Below are positions 34,527 to 46,283 of a DNA stretch of 64,000 nt, piece after piece. Origin of the DNA: Crotalaria pallida (taxonomy: Eukaryota > Streptophyta > Magnoliopsida > Fabales > Fabaceae). Every line of letters starts with the position of its first letter. Within the stretch, counting starts at the first letter, position 1. Location: contig CM075651.1 of the NCBI GenBank assembly GCA_037953625.1, forward strand, positions 154,892,001-154,956,000. The letters run 5' to 3'. A program made the position numbers and the translations under genes. The notes below the pieces were generated by a model that did not search any database, was not told the DNA's origin, and was given only the letters and a program-made list of their open reading frames with translations.

Positions 34527-34563
34527 GTCAATTGCACAGTTAATAAACATGTTAAACAAAATA

Positions 34564-34894
34564 CTCCCTCCGTTCTCATTTATAAGTCATTTTATTGAGG
34601 ATTTATTTGTTCCAAAATATAAGTCACTTTACAATATCTCGGCAACATTAAATAACTTATACCTAATATACCCCTAATAATTCCAATTTATATTACATAT
34701 TTCAAGGAACCTCTTTACTTGTTCATAATAATGACAATATCAATTTAAATTGTATTGAATTTTATGTATGGGTAATTTTGAAACTTTGATGTAGGAGTAT
34801 TTTATTTTTATAACTTTGAGAGTAATAATCTCTAACTACTTTCTTAATCTATGTGGATTTGATAAAAGGACTTTATAAACAAAAATCAAGGGAG
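34564..34894. mobile_element. Stowaway-type MITE
   Basis: TA|CTCCCTCCGTTCTCATTTATAAG at the left and CTTTATAAACAAAAATCAAGGGAG|TA at the right are inverted. It lies directly beside the foldback MITE at 34303. Confidence 0.75.
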
Positions 34895-35164
34895 TATATT
34901 GAGTCTACGTTGAAAATTAATATATTTAAAAAATTGTATACATTAATTACAATAATTTCTGATACACACTTATCAAATATAAATTTTTTTAGCATGTATC
35001 ATATAATACACATTGGAAAAATCCTTTTATAACCTTTTTAATATTTTATAAATATTATTGTTATTAAAATGATTTTTCTCATATGTATCGTATGATACAT
35101 ATAAAAAATTCATATTGAATAAGTATACACCACAAAATTAAAAATACCAAAATTTTGATAATTT

Positions 35165-35384
35165 GACGATTTTGGTCCCCTAACTTTTAATTTGGCGATT
35201 TCAATCCTCCAATTTACAATTCGTGGTTATTTTTGTCCCTCGTCAACTTTTCTGTTAACGATACTGATGGAGGGACCAAAATAGCCATAAATTGTAAATT
35301 GGAGGACTGAAATCGCCAAATAAAAATTTAGGAGATCAAAATCGTTAAATTATCAAAATTGGGAGACCAAAAATTCAATTAAAC
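35165..35384. mobile_element. Foldback MITE, second family copy
   Basis: It shares TTTTGGTCCCCTAACTTTTA, ATTTGGCGATTTCA and ATTGTAAATTGGAGGACTGA with 34303-34526 and has the same mirrored layout. Its outer ends are slightly shortened. Confidence 0.75.
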
Positions 35385-35520
35385 CTTTATCCTTAAAGAG
35401 GTGAATATGGAAGATTCCCTTAACTTCCTCCTTACTTTGTTTGGTTGAGGAAATTTTTCTCCTTTTCCTTTTGCGCTTTTGCCCCACTCAAATGAGTGTA
35501 GGAGCTGGTTTCTATATTTT

Positions 35521-35707
35521 TTTTTTGTTGTCCACCCGGTTCTTGCTCTAAGTACTATCTAAGTACATCCGGATCCGACTCGGGTCGCGTGCCTGACTAT
35601 GACAGGTGAGTCTTCCAACATGAATTTTCTGCATTCACAAGGACTCGAACTCGAGACCTTGCTTAAGCGAGACCGAGCCGCTTACCACTCGTCCCAACCA
35701 TGTTGGT
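35521..35707 (-). mobile_element. tRNA-derived SINE with 16-bp target duplication
   Basis: CTGGTTTCTATATTTT occurs at 35505-35520 and 35708-35723. On the minus strand the insert starts CCAACATGGTTGGGACGAGT (A-box-like TGGTTGGGACGAGTGGTAAG) and has a B box at GAGTTCGAGTCC. It ends in an A run, seen as T at 35521. These are SINE hallmarks. Confidence 0.88.
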
Positions 35708-36359
35708 CTGGTTTCTATATTTTAGCAATCACATTCCAAAACTTTCATCATTGAGTTATAATTAATGGATTTTTTCTATATAAGATCTTAAGACTAATGA
35801 TAAAAACATAAAAATAAATTTTTTTTAAACTTAAATGAAAAATCTTTTGATTTTTACAACCTACCTTTTTTCAATAAAAACAACTTTTTTCTTATTTTTA
35901 ATTTTAATAACCAAGGTTAAGAAAATTCATAATACTGCAATTATTTATTAGTTTTTTTTTAAATAAAGACAAAATTTCACTCTAATGATAAAGAAGTATA
36001 AAAAATATTCCTCAAAAAATGTACAGAAATATACTAAACATACTGTAATTACTTATTACTCCTATTACTTATGTAGTTATTTTAAGTGAATTGCTTCCAT
36101 TAAACGTTTTATATTAATCTCTATAGGTAGCTAGAGATATGTCACCACTTTTTATTTAGCTTCACCTCCAAGTCCACCACTCCAACCAAATGTATATGCA
36201 TAGAGGGGAATCTTTGTTAGCAGCTAATGGAATAGTTGGACCTAATTAGTCTTTGGGACCAGAGACGGTTAATTAGGTTGGTTACAAATCTTTGGTTTGA
36301 TTTGAAATAGTCTTGTATGTTCTTGTGTGCGTAAAAATGTACAGTTCATTTGATGTAAG

Positions 36360-36540
36360 GTTCCAACTGAAATCTTGGGAATGAGATACGGGTGCTAGTA
36401 GCTCCGGGTTCGATTCCCACTAAAAACATTTCGTTGGGTGAGTCAGCCATGCAGTTCGCTCCGGATTAGTCTCAATGGCTCCTTGATATTAAGAGTGCTC
36501 TTGGGGATACCGGTGGTTCCGCAAAGAATACAGCAAAAAA
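36360..36540 (+). mobile_element. SINE, same family as 15745-15956
   Basis: It contains GGGTTCGATTCCCAC (B box), GGATTAGTCTCAATGGCTCC and ATTAAGAGTGCTCTTGGGGA and ends in an A run near 36540. The 5' part is decayed. The 73-codon ORF across it is incidental. Confidence 0.65.
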
Positions 36541-37026
36541 AAACGACTCATGGGATACCTCTCTATCTTCTAGAAGGTACGGGTAAAAAAAACATTAATG
36601 AAAACCCTTCTTGCCCACTTGCAAGCCAACTTGCTATCCCAACCATCGCTTCCACGTAAAACACGCATTTTATACGATTAAAATGATGAAAAAGCTAAAA
36701 AGTACAGAAAAACTATTCGTGAGGGAGGAGACAAGGAATGCCAACTTGTCTTTTTTTACTCATCAAGTTGAGTTCAGCCTAAGCAAGTTGCAGTTCGGAG
36801 GTTGATTCCTCCACCATATATAGAAAATTATTATAACACTCCGTACTAATAAAATGACTTCCTAATTCATATATAATAAGTAAGTTTAATAATTATGTAT
36901 AGATGGTGTAAAAAGTTTTTTATATCGTAAATCTATCATACACATTTATATATATTATTTTAACCTAAAAGTTAATTATCATAAACATATGAGTAATTGA
37001 TGATTAGTTAACAATGTGAAAAATAT
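36541..37026. other. Non-coding spacer between SINEs
   Basis: No gene or bounded repeat is recognised. The 64-codon frame at 36611-36805 has no known motif. Confidence 0.45.
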
Positions 37027-37222
37027 ACCAATGAGAGATTGGTCAAGTGGTAGCTTACTTGGTCCTTTAACCAACCGATTTCGAGTTCGAGCCTTGGGTA
37101 TGGAGTAACCCCTGCAGGGAGACTCCTACCGCTCAGTGCGAGCTCAATTGGGTCGGACCGGATGATCGGATTCTGAGTAAATCAGGTCCGGATACCGGTT
37201 GGTGTACACCAAACAAAAAAAA
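37027..37222 (+). mobile_element. tRNA-derived SINE with 16-bp target duplication
   Basis: ACAATGTGAAAAATAT is repeated at 37011-37026 and 37223-37238. The body begins with an A-box-like TGGTCAAGTGGTAGC and a B-box-like GAGTTCGAGCC, has GGGTCGGACCGGATGATCGG downstream and ends in an A run. A second copy of the family is the interrupted SINE at 43187-43770. Confidence 0.9.
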
Positions 37223-37656
37223 ACAATGTGAAAAATATTTTTTACGGTGAATGCATTACATTTTTTCTCTATATAAATATACTATAAATAAAAGAGGAGG
37301 ATCCTTTTATATCAAGTAAATTACACCAATTTTTACACCGCTTATATCTTTTTATAGAATGTAAATTTCATTAATTCGTCCGTTTATTAATAATTATATG
37401 TCATTTGGATCATTTGTGTCACATTTGAAAAAAATATAAATATCAATGAATATATATGATAGCTCCATTTTCATATAATTTTAATATATATTTCATTAAT
37501 TTTGAAGTATATAAATGAACTAATAAATGATTTTAGATTTTTATAAAATTTTATATAAACAATCTACATGATAGAAACTTTCAATTCAACTGTTTATTCA
37601 ATTAAATTTGACTTGTTGTAAATGTTATGAATAATATAAAAATTAGGGCACTACTT

Positions 37657-37836
37657 CCATGCAACCAAATTTTGAATGGTTGCAAAACAATCCCTTAGTG
37701 GACCAATGTTTGTTTGATAAATAAGCTAATCTGAGTTGATATGGCAGTAACTTAGAACTTCGTTAGCTGACGTGTCAAACAATTATTGGTTCATTTAAGG
37801 GATTGTCGTGCAACCATCCAAAATTTGGTTGCATGG
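37657..37836. mobile_element. Foldback MITE (~180 bp)
   Basis: CCATGCAACCAAATTTTGAA and GGTTGC at the left are mirrored by GCAACC, TCCAAAATTTGGTTGCATGG at the right. A further inner pair, AATCCCTTA...ACCAATG and TTGGTTCATTTAAGGGATT, extends the arms. Confidence 0.75.
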
Positions 37837-40151
37837 TAGAATTATTCTAAAAATTAATCTGATTTAATTAGATATATACGGATCACTCTTATAAATAAAA
37901 ACCCAACCATTCCTAGGATACACTGATACAGTGAATACCAAATCACGTTCCTCTAATTTTATATACCTTATTAACCTTAAAAAAATATTATATATACCAA
38001 ATTGGGCATATAGAAAAAGTACAAATTCCTGTCCCTTATCATGGCTATTCTATCAGATATCCTTTCTTCAGTTCTTGACTAATACAGATTAAAGTAATAT
38101 ATTTAGGGGCCGGGCAATATTATTTTTTAAAGATTCAAAGAAACTTGAAAAATCAATGGCCACCGCCATGCACCGACTGCCATGCTGAGAATGGATAATA
38201 GATAAGGAAAAAAAATATCACGGTGCTCTTTGCATTAAAGGAAGACAAACGTAGGAACAATGCTTGATCGGTGGATTTTTTGTTTTAACTTGGTATAGTT
38301 ACGTAATAATACAGTACATTTTAACAAAAGCATATTATATCGAATCAATGCGCTTTCTGCGTAACACATGAATTGAATCTTTAAAAGACTTGACCCTCGA
38401 TCTAAATTTTGGAAACACCATCTCAATCACCTTCTAAAAACCCCGTAAATGCTGATTAGATTGCAGACTGCACTAAATAATACTCCATTTAAGGCTAAGT
38501 TTATAACCTGATGATAAGCTAGTTGATGAATTAATTAAATTGCTTAATTATCCAATAATACATCTAAAATAATGTCATATACTCTTTGCTTATTATATGC
38601 TCATAAGCTATCTTAAAAATACAAGCTTACAAGCTTGAAAATGGTAACTTGTTAAAATTACTGTAGTCCGTTGATAACTATGGTGATGTTACTAAACACA
38701 TATTACAGAATCTGGCAGAAAGCTGATTGTAATGTGATAAACTTTATGAAATAGATGGATCGGATCAAGTGCATAAAAATAAAATGTATGTATAGATGTA
38801 TGTGAGAGTTTTAACCATTGATTTCTTTTTAAAAAGATTTCAAAGGGATTTCACTTTGAAATCAATGAATAAAACCCTCACATGTATTAATGCATGCTTA
38901 TTATTTAAGTGCATTTGAACCATCCATACCCCTTTATGAACTCGTCTGATATGAAGTAACAATTTTACTTGAAGAATTTAACTTCATAATAGTTTGTGAA
39001 ACATTGAACATATGCTTAAAGGTTTATGGCTTTAGAAGAAAACTAACCCATAAAATAATTAGCAACCAAAAATGCCAAAAAGTTATTTAATTGATAGATG
39101 CATCACGGTAGGGGAATTTATAGAAAAAAAGATATTTAGAGACCTACAAAATGAGACTACAAATCAAGCTACATCATGAAAGAAGTGACATGTGTCACTT
39201 GCTTGCTATTGATTGGTTAACAAGTAACACATGTCACATTATGTAAGTTGATTTGTAAGTTCATTTTGTAGATCTTTCTATCATCATTTTCCCACGAACT
39301 ACGAATTAACCTCTTCTTATGTTCTAAAAAAAATATATATGCTGTTTAAAAAAAAAATTGAACTTTCATATACTTCTTGTTGAGATTATTGAAAAATAAC
39401 ATTTAAAATAATTTTCTATTTAAATATTATTTTCAACCCATTACAACAAATAACACATAAAATAACACATTTTTTAAGACAGCAAATATGCTTTTGTTAA
39501 CTTACGTCATTTTTCTTTTCTTTAACCCAATATCGATCGATTTCAGCACAATCATAAATTCCTTTTGAGTAATTGTTGAGCTATTTGAATAATTGTTGAG
39601 CTATTGGAAGATATCTTTTAAAATAAAAATTAACATTCACAAAATTTAAAAATCAAACCCTTAGATAAAATAAGCTGATAACTACATGGTCACAAATTAA
39701 GAATAAGCTGTGAAAAAATTCAATATTACGATAAAGTCATAAACAATAATTTCTTTATAAAAAATAAAAAATAAAATAAAAACTATAATCTTATCTAAAA
39801 GGATGAACAAAAACAGAAGAATGATCAGCCAAGAACAACAAGATCCGATACAACTAGAACTGCATCTAATTATATATGAACATGTACTCATATATATATT
39901 CACATTCAACATGGCAATCTGAGAAACGGAAAAAAGAACTTACTGGTCTAATTCCCAATACAGGCTCATGAATCTATGACCCTAATATCCATGATACAAC
40001 AACTACAGGATACACTCAAAGATCCGGACCCATATTCGAAAAAACAAAAAACCCAATAAGTAAAAAAGAAACAAGAGAATGAAGGTAAATGGTAAAAGGT
40101 AAAAGAAACGAGTTTCACGGTTTCACTTTTTGATTAGTCATCATCACTTCT
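37837..40151. other. Intergenic sequence and 3' flank of the PYL gene
   Basis: Besides the MITE at 39141-39273, no gene or RNA is supported. Sequence near 39910-40150 lies downstream of the minus-strand PYL gene and probably includes its 3' UTR. AT-rich frames at 38235-38426 and 39697-39912 are not convincing. Confidence 0.5.
39141..39273. mobile_element. Short foldback MITE
   Basis: GACCTACAAAATGAGACTAC and AAATCAAGCTACAT at the left are inverted at the right (ATGTAAGTTGATTTGTAAG, TTCATTTTGTAGATC). The inner pair TGACATGTGTCACTTGCTTG and GTAACACATGTCA completes the hairpin. Confidence 0.75.
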
Positions 40152-40796
40152 TCAGTGCTTTGAATGTTGCGATTTTTTGGCGAGTGACTGCAAATTGCAC
40201 CGTACAATGGTATCAACGAACACGCAAGTCTCTTCTTTAGTGTTACCCATCGGTACGTCAACGACGTATGATTCAATCACAATAGTCCCTCCGTCACCGT
40301 CACCGTGAAGTGTCGTCACCGACCGATAATTCTTCAAACGGTGGTCACCGCCAACCACACTGAAGCTGATGACGTGGCGCTCATCATCCAAGATCTCCAA
40401 CCTCTCCGTGCTCGAAACGGCTGGGAGACCGGAGATAACACGCACCTCACGGATGGCACCGACTCTGATGCCGCCGTCGTCGGTGACCACGTGGCAGCTC
40501 TTCACGAAGTGCTTGTAACCCTGGGGGTTGTCGAAGCGGCGCACGACGGACCACACGGCTGAGATTGGAGCGTCGATGTGCTGGATCACGACGGAGCAGC
40601 ACTGGTCTGGCCCCACCACGTGAGCGTGGTGGCGTGAAACCGTGTCGGGGACGGTTAGTTTGGCGGAGGAGAGGGGTAGGAAGCGAACATGTGGCGGAGT
40701 TTGTGGTTGCTTGGGGCAGCTAACGCCGTTAGATATGGCGATGGTGGCTGCGTCGGTGGCGGGGTTGAATCGGTGAACTTGAAGAGGAGAAGGCAT
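40152..40796 (-). CDS. PYL4: Abscisic acid receptor PYL4/5/6-like (PYR/PYL/RCAR)
   Basis: This intronless gene encodes 214 residues, close to the ~207 of Arabidopsis PYL4. It belongs to the START/Bet v 1-like soluble ABA receptors of cytosol and nucleus, which inhibit clade A PP2Cs when ABA is bound. Visible signatures are the gate loop SGLPA (122-126), the latch HRL (152-154), the ABA-contacting lysine in HFVKSC (K99), VWSVVRRFDNPQGYKHF, STERLEILDDERHVISFSV and the C-terminal helix KEETCVFVDTIVRCNLQSLA. A variable ~55-residue N-terminus, QCCS and no intron fit the monomeric PYL4-6 subgroup. It is much richer in GC than its surroundings. The start at 40796 is the only in-frame ATG giving the usual N-terminus. 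No defect is seen. Confidence 0.94.
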   Translation of the reverse strand: MPSPLQVHRFNPATDAATIAISNGVSCPKQPQTPPHVRFLPLSSAKLTVPDTVSRHHAHVVGPDQCCSVVIQHIDAPISAVWSVVRRFDNPQGYKHFVKSCHVVTDDGGIRVGAIREVRVISGLPAVSSTERLEILDDERHVISFSVVGGDHRLKNYRSVTTLHGDGDGGTIVIESYVVDVPMGNTKEETCVFVDTIVRCNLQSLAKKSQHSKH

Positions 40797-41040
40797 TTTT
40801 ATATTTTTATATTTTTATATTTAGAATATAAAGAATAATATAAAAATGTTTTCTTCTCTTCTTTTCTTCTCCTCTCCACGAAACAAAACCTAAGATATTA
40901 GTTTTGCTTATGGAGGAAATATAAGAGAGTGTGAATATATGGATGTAGAGTAATGTTTGATGGTTGAATAAGAAAAGATATATATGAGGAGGAGGAGGAG
41001 GGTGTGGAAGAGTGAGTGAGGCGGCAAGGACAATAGTAGT
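40797..41040 (-). promoter_or_regulatory. 5' leader and probable promoter of the PYL gene
   Basis: Read on the minus strand this region has a TATA-like CATATATATC near 40977-40986, a pyrimidine-rich tract, and an AG-rich leader (GAGAGGAGAAGAAAAGAAGAG) before three TATAAAAA-like repeats next to the ATG. No ABRE core was recognised here. It is inferred from position only. Confidence 0.3.
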
Positions 41041-41593
41041 GTGTAGTTTTGGTTAATATTTTAGTATTTCAACTTGGATTAGTGGTGTTTTCTTAATTAA
41101 GGAGGTTTTTTTAATTTTCAATAATGTTATGTGAAGCCAGTGAAGGGTTAAGTATTGATATTTAGATCTAATAAAGAAATTGTTTTTCATATAATATTAT
41201 TCTTTATTTAATTTTTTTTTTTTTCTCTTTGTTTGAAAGGATGTGAGGTTGAAAGGGGAGGAGGAGAAAGAGAAAGGTGAGATATTGGATATTGAATTAT
41301 GGCAGGGACCTCATCACGCGGTGCTTCCTGCAACTTGGTTGTCAACTTGCACTCCCTTTGGTTTTCTCGATTATCTCTTTTCTTTTCTTTATCTCAAACT
41401 GCTATTTTTATTTATTGTCACGTACTATGTGTATTTTATATCCGTGTCGATAATATTTGACAATTTTCTACGTATTTTTTTCTCTAAAACTTTATAAGGA
41501 CTGAATTTCAAAGAGAGAGAATAATCCAGAAACGTATTCCTGCATAACAGCACGCAAGTTGTTCATAATATTGTTCAAGTTGAATGTATAATA
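41041..41593. other. Intergenic sequence upstream of PYL
   Basis: No gene is supported. The 84-codon frame at 41243-41497 has no known motif, though it is hydrophobic in its second half. Confidence 0.4.
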
Positions 41594-42170
41594 CTCCCTC
41601 CATTCCTTATTATTTATCTAGAGAGATTTTTTTTTTATTTGTCGTATCAAAGATTTCAAAAATGTAATAATGTTATTTTTCATGTTTGCCTTATTTAATA
41701 TGTTTTGGTTTATGTAAATAGTGGAGAAAAATTAATCATTATAGAGAAAGAAATACTCCATCTGGTTCTTATTATAGAGCATACTTAACCGAATTACACA
41801 TACCAAGGAAAGTGGTTGGTTTTATGAATTCTATGAGAATATACTGTAACATTACAATTTTACCCCCTTAACTTTTCTTGGAAAATTCGCACTCATTAAT
41901 GAACAACAAAAAACACATAGATAGTCAAAGCATTTAATAAAGGCAAAAAAGAGAAAAATCAATAAATGATGCATAGAAAATATAAAGTGACATATAATTA
42001 GGACCAAGAAAACTTTCTAGAATGTGACCTATATATAGGACCAGAGGGAGTATATAGTGGGAAAAACCTAACTAATGTATTGTAAATCTGAATAATGATT
42101 TAGATTTCCTAAAAGATATATTTTGTTTGAAATATGACAGATAAATAAAAACAGAGGGAGCAATTGTATG
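41594..42170. mobile_element. Stowaway-type MITE interrupted by another MITE
   Basis: TA|CTCCCTCCATTCCTTATTAT at the left and ATAAATAAAAACAGAGGGAG at the right are inverted. The interior equals the uninterrupted copy at 25321-25604 except for the block 41756-42050. Confidence 0.75.
41756..42050. mobile_element. Stowaway-type MITE nested in 41594-42170
   Basis: TA|CTCCATCTGGTTCTTATTAT and ATATATAGGACCAGAGGGAG|TA are inverted ends. The interior (AGAGCATACTTAACCG, GTGACCTATATATAGG) resembles the TBL-intron MITE at 28530-28795. Confidence 0.75.
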
Positions 42171-42265
42171 TAATGACGAAATGCGCGAAATAAATTGGAG
42201 AATGAAGACATCAAGGTTCAAGGTGGTTTAGAATTCCACATAAAATTAAGTGGTCTATAATTCAT

Positions 42266-43075
42266 ACTCCCTCCTGCTCAAATTATAAGTAACAAAAAAT
42301 ATATTTATCTTGGTTTAAAATATAAGCAAAATTAATCAACTTTATTAAATTTTGTTTCATTCTCGATGTAATTTTCCTAAAACATCTCTAGAAAATTCTT
42401 TTGACACTTTTGTTTTGTCCCTATTTATAAGATCATATACCAATTTTCCACAATAATACTCTATCTGACTCGAATTATAAGCAAATTCAATCACTTTTAT
42501 GCTTATTAAGGAGGTTAAGTTGATTGTATTTAATTTTCTCAAATTTATAAAAAATAGAGGTATTTTAGGAAAGTAGTATTGGGAATGAAACAAAAATTAA
42601 TTAAGATTACAATTTTCTAGAGATGTTTTAGGAAAGTAGCATTGGAAATGAAACAAAATTTAATAAAGTTAGTTAATTTTGCTTATATTTTAAACCAAGA
42701 TAATTATGTTTTTTGTTGCTTATAATTCGAGCCGGATGCAGTATTAATTACTTTTTTCCACAAACACTCTTATTTATTTAACACTTTTTTAGATTCCCAA
42801 TAATATTAATAGGGGTAATCTTGAAAATACACATAAAAAATTCACATTTCCAATACAATTAACTAAATTAATCAACTTTCTTAATGGACGTGAAATCTCC
42901 CAAAGGGGTCTTATAATTAGGGACAGAGAGTATCTTATTTAGTTTTTGTTTCATTCTCAATACTACTTTCCTAAAATACCTCTATTTTTTTATAAATTTG
43001 ATAAAATTAAATACAATCAACTAATCTCTTTAATAAGCGTAAAAGTAGTTAGATTTGCTTATCATTCGAGCCGAA
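42266..43075. repeat. Cluster of overlapping, partly nested MITE fragments
   Basis: Copies of AATTATAAG(C/T)AA, TTTTGTTTCATTC(T/C)C(G/A)ATG, TTTCCTAAAA(C/T)A and GAGCCG(G/A)A occur several times in both orientations (42266-42360, 42470-42600, 42640-42740, 42940-43075). They build mirrored arms. Several short ORFs here are near-duplicates produced by the repeats. Confidence 0.6.
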
Positions 43076-43186
43076 ATAAGTATAAGATTCTTAGGTTTTT
43101 ACTTTGTACTACGTTGTATACTAAATAAATTAATTGATTTTATTTTAAAAATAATAAACTATTATCTTTAAAGACATTCAAATTAA

Positions 43187-43770
43187 CCAACGTAAGTCAA
43201 GTGATCTCACTTGGTCCTTTGACTAACTGGTCTCAAGTTCGAGCCACGGACATGGAGTAACCCCCGGTGGCGGATCTTGACCAAATATTTAGGGGGAGCA
43301 GAAACTGGTTGAGACAAATACTTTAATATATGTATAGAATAATTTGCTTTACGAACATGTAAAATGTTTTGGCCTGGTGGTATTTTCTTATCACTTCGTA
43401 TCTCAAGTCGAGGGGTCGACTCTGCGTGGGAACAATCACCATTGTTTTTCCTAGTTTAATCAATAAAAAAGGAAAATATTAAACGCAAGAAGCAGGATTC
43501 GAACAAAGAATCCCAAACTCGTTGACAAAATGCACTACCACTGCGCCACCTAATTTAGCATGATATAAACTGCCAGTAGTATATATATAACTTTTATAAA
43601 AGTTCAGGGGGAGCAGGTGCTCCCACATGCTCCTGAGAAGGTCCGCCACTGGTAAACCCCACTGGGAGACCCATACCGCTTAGTGCAAGCTCAGTTGGGT
43701 CGGATCGGATTAGTTGGATTCTGGATAAATCAAATCCAGGTACCCCTGGGTGTAAAAAAAAAAAAAAAGA
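43187..43770 (+). mobile_element. tRNA-derived SINE interrupted by a hAT element
   Basis: It is flanked by AGAC(A/G)TTC(A/G)AATTAA (43172-43186 and 43771-43785, two mismatches). The 5' part has TCAAGTTCGAGCC (B box) and ATGGAGTAACCCC. The 3' part resumes at ACTGGGAGACCCATACCGC and ends in an A run. Together they match the intact SINE at 37027-37222. Confidence 0.85.
43265..43651. mobile_element. hAT-type MITE inside the SINE
   Basis: The inverted ends CGGTGGCGGATCTTGACC and CAGTGGCGGACCTTCTCAGG are the common plant hAT type (CAGTGGCGGA). GTAACCCC at 43257-43264 and GTAAACCCC at 43652-43660 are the duplicated target, one with an extra A. Two tRNA-like modules lie inside: a B-box-like GGGTCGACTC near 43414 and, on the minus strand, GGTGGCGCAGTGGTAGTGC with TTCGAATCC (about 43490-43555). 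Confidence 0.8.
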
Positions 43771-44026
43771 AGACGTTCGAATTAAATGAGAACTTATATA
43801 CTCCATTCGGCATTCGTTGTTAGATCATATTTTAGACAATATCTATTTGTTCATATATATATATATATATATATGTGAGAGAGAGAGGGAGGTTATGTTG
43901 TATTTTTTTAGGAGTTATTTAATTTTTTTTATATAAATTACCTTATTAAATAAGTGTTTTAATTACTAAATTCAATTTTTTCACATAAAGGAATTATAAA
44001 AAATAAAATGAGTAAATTAAAGGTAT

Positions 44027-44063
<37 letters not shown>

Positions 44064-44655
44064 TTTGTTAAAATAATGAATTAATTACCCACCTTAATCT
44101 ATGTGTTATAGTTAAGTATGATTTATAAATAGAAATAAAAAAGTAAAATTTTAACAAATCAGCATTTTTCTAACAAGGTAAAAGTGATACTCACTCCGTC
44201 CCACAAGGATGATAAAAAATGATTATATTTTTTCCCGAATTATAGTTAAAATAATTAATGAAAAGTTTATTAGAAATTGTAAATTTTGAATCATGATTGG
44301 TTGATCCATGCAAAATGCATTAAATTAGTTGTTTGATTATTGCTTGATGTGTTAGACAAACCATTAAATGCATGTTTTTTAATTTTTTGACTTTTGAGTT
44401 TTTTTAATCATTTTGTGGTACGAAGGGAGTATATGTCACTTTTTATCTGAATGAAATTGACATGAGCCATTTAAAGTTACACATGTCATTTTTATGGTTA
44501 CCGGATTTTTTAACTAATTTATTATGGTAATTCATTTTTTATTTATTTAAAATGATTATTAGATTATAAAGTTGAAAAAAAAATATTTGCAAGATAATTT
44601 TTCAAAAATTATTAAGGTGACTTGACATTTTTTGATATTTTTCAAAAAATATTTA
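43771..44655. other. AT-rich spacer with TA microsatellites and one MITE
   Basis: (TA)n runs lie at about 43853-43875 and 44032-44060. A Stowaway-type MITE spans 44190-44429 (TA|CTCACTCCGTCCCACAAGGAT ... TTTTGTGGTACGAAGGGAG|TA). No gene is seen. Confidence 0.6.
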
Positions 44656-45301
44656 AGGCTCTGTTCGGCAAGGGTAGTTATAAGTTTTTTAACTAGTTTG
44701 AACCTTTTAGATTTAGTCAATAAGCTATTAGGCTCTTTTGGTGAACACAAATTAGAATGAGCTTTTAACTTTTGAAAGCTAGTTTTTAGAAAGCTACTTC
44801 AAGTAGCTTTCAAAAAACTAAACTAGCTTTCAATAATTCATATACCAATTACACCCTCAAACAAAATTTAAAATTATTTTGCTACCCTTTAATTAATTAT
44901 TAATTATAATTTAATAATTTAATAAATTAATTATTTAACTACATAATTAATAAATTAATAAAAAAAGAATTTAATTAATTATAATTTAATAATTTTTATA
45001 TTTTATTGATCAACTAATTAATTAACTACCTATTTAATAAATAAAGAAAAAAAATTGAAAAATTTAAAATAATAAAATGTTGCATGTCATTTTTATCATT
45101 TAATAACTTTTAGCTAATTCAAAAGCTAGGTTTACCTAACAACACTATTTCAAATAGTCAGCTAAACAGTTATAAGTTCACAGCTACAAGCTCAAAGCTC
45201 CTAGCTCAAAGCTCCTAGCTATCTTAATAGCTACAAGCTAGAAGCTCATAGTTACAGGTTACAAAGTCACAACTACAAGTCAGTTTTGCCGAACAGACCC
45301 T
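44656..45301. mobile_element. TIR element with GTTCGGCA ends
   Basis: AGGCTCTGTTCGGCAA at the left and TTGCCGAACAGACCCT at the right are inverted. The interior has many AGCT-centred motifs (AGCTAGTTT, CAAAGCTCCTAGCT, AGCTACAAGCT). No clear target duplication is seen. It is non-coding. Confidence 0.65.
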
Positions 45302-46283
45302 AAAATGATACGAAATCAGACTGGTCTTAAGCCTGCTGGTAATCACTCAAAGACCCAAAAATTTAGGGGTCCAAACAAATTTAATAGTGTCTTTATTATA
45401 TAAAAATAAAAAATTAATAGTTACAACTTTTTTCTCTTTCTAAATTTTTATTGGATCTTATCATAATATTCCAATTTTTTTTATTTGCCTACTACTTAAC
45501 CTATAAAAAAGTGAAAAAATAAACTTTACTTCTGCGATTCATCATAAAAAAATAAAAAAAGTCCCATTTTTATTAGCTATTTACCTAATAACATTTTATT
45601 TTATTTCAACTATATTTTTGTAATAGTTAGTTTATTTATTATTAATTGTTGTCATTCTTTTAATTGATTAGATGAATCTAAATTACATGTTTTAATTGAT
45701 TTTTTTAATGTTTTTTTTATAAATTAAGGGTCCCAAAATTATTTTTTTAAAAAATTCGTAAGGCTTGAAATAAGTATGTAAGAAATAGTGCTAAAATTGA
45801 TACAAAATAGGTTTTCATACGCGAATAAGCATACTTATCAATTTTTACCAATAAAATTTACCACAATCGGCAGTTAGAGTTTTTAAAAAAGTTGTTTTTA
45901 TGTTGCGAACCCAATTTTAGTTAGCAACGTTATAACCCCCACATATATGGTCGAGGAGTTGGTAAGAAAATAAATGGTTCAGATTTTTTATGTGTATTAT
46001 TTATTATACTCTAATTTAATCATTAAGCATTGGTACATCATCATCTCTAAAACCTACTCCCTCCGATTTAAAATAAAAATTAAAAAAAAAACACTAAAAA
46101 CTCGTTTATTAAGTAAGATAGTTATGTGCTTTTATTTTTCTTGATTTCGTATATAAAAAAAAAGCATTATCTAAATTATCCTTATTAGGAATGTGAATTT
46201 TAAATAAATGAATGACGAAGTTTGATAGTATTGAAAAGTTATATAACTTTATTAAAAGATATTTTAGGAAAACAATATTTTTT
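45302..46283. other. Non-coding AT-rich stretch
   Basis: A possible old element with GGGTCC(A/C)AA ends lies at about 45335-45775, resembling sequence in the hAT element at 51667. No gene is supported. Confidence 0.4.

Noticed and set aside
36375..36430. tRNA-like sequence with GGTTCGATTCCC
   Set aside because: No full cloverleaf; it fits a tRNA-derived SINE.
40305..40562. 85-codon plus-strand ORF
   Set aside because: Shadow of the GC-rich PYL coding sequence.
42357..43128. Two ORFs sharing FHSQYYFPKIPLFF
   Set aside because: Their similarity comes from inverted MITE copies, not from a gene family.
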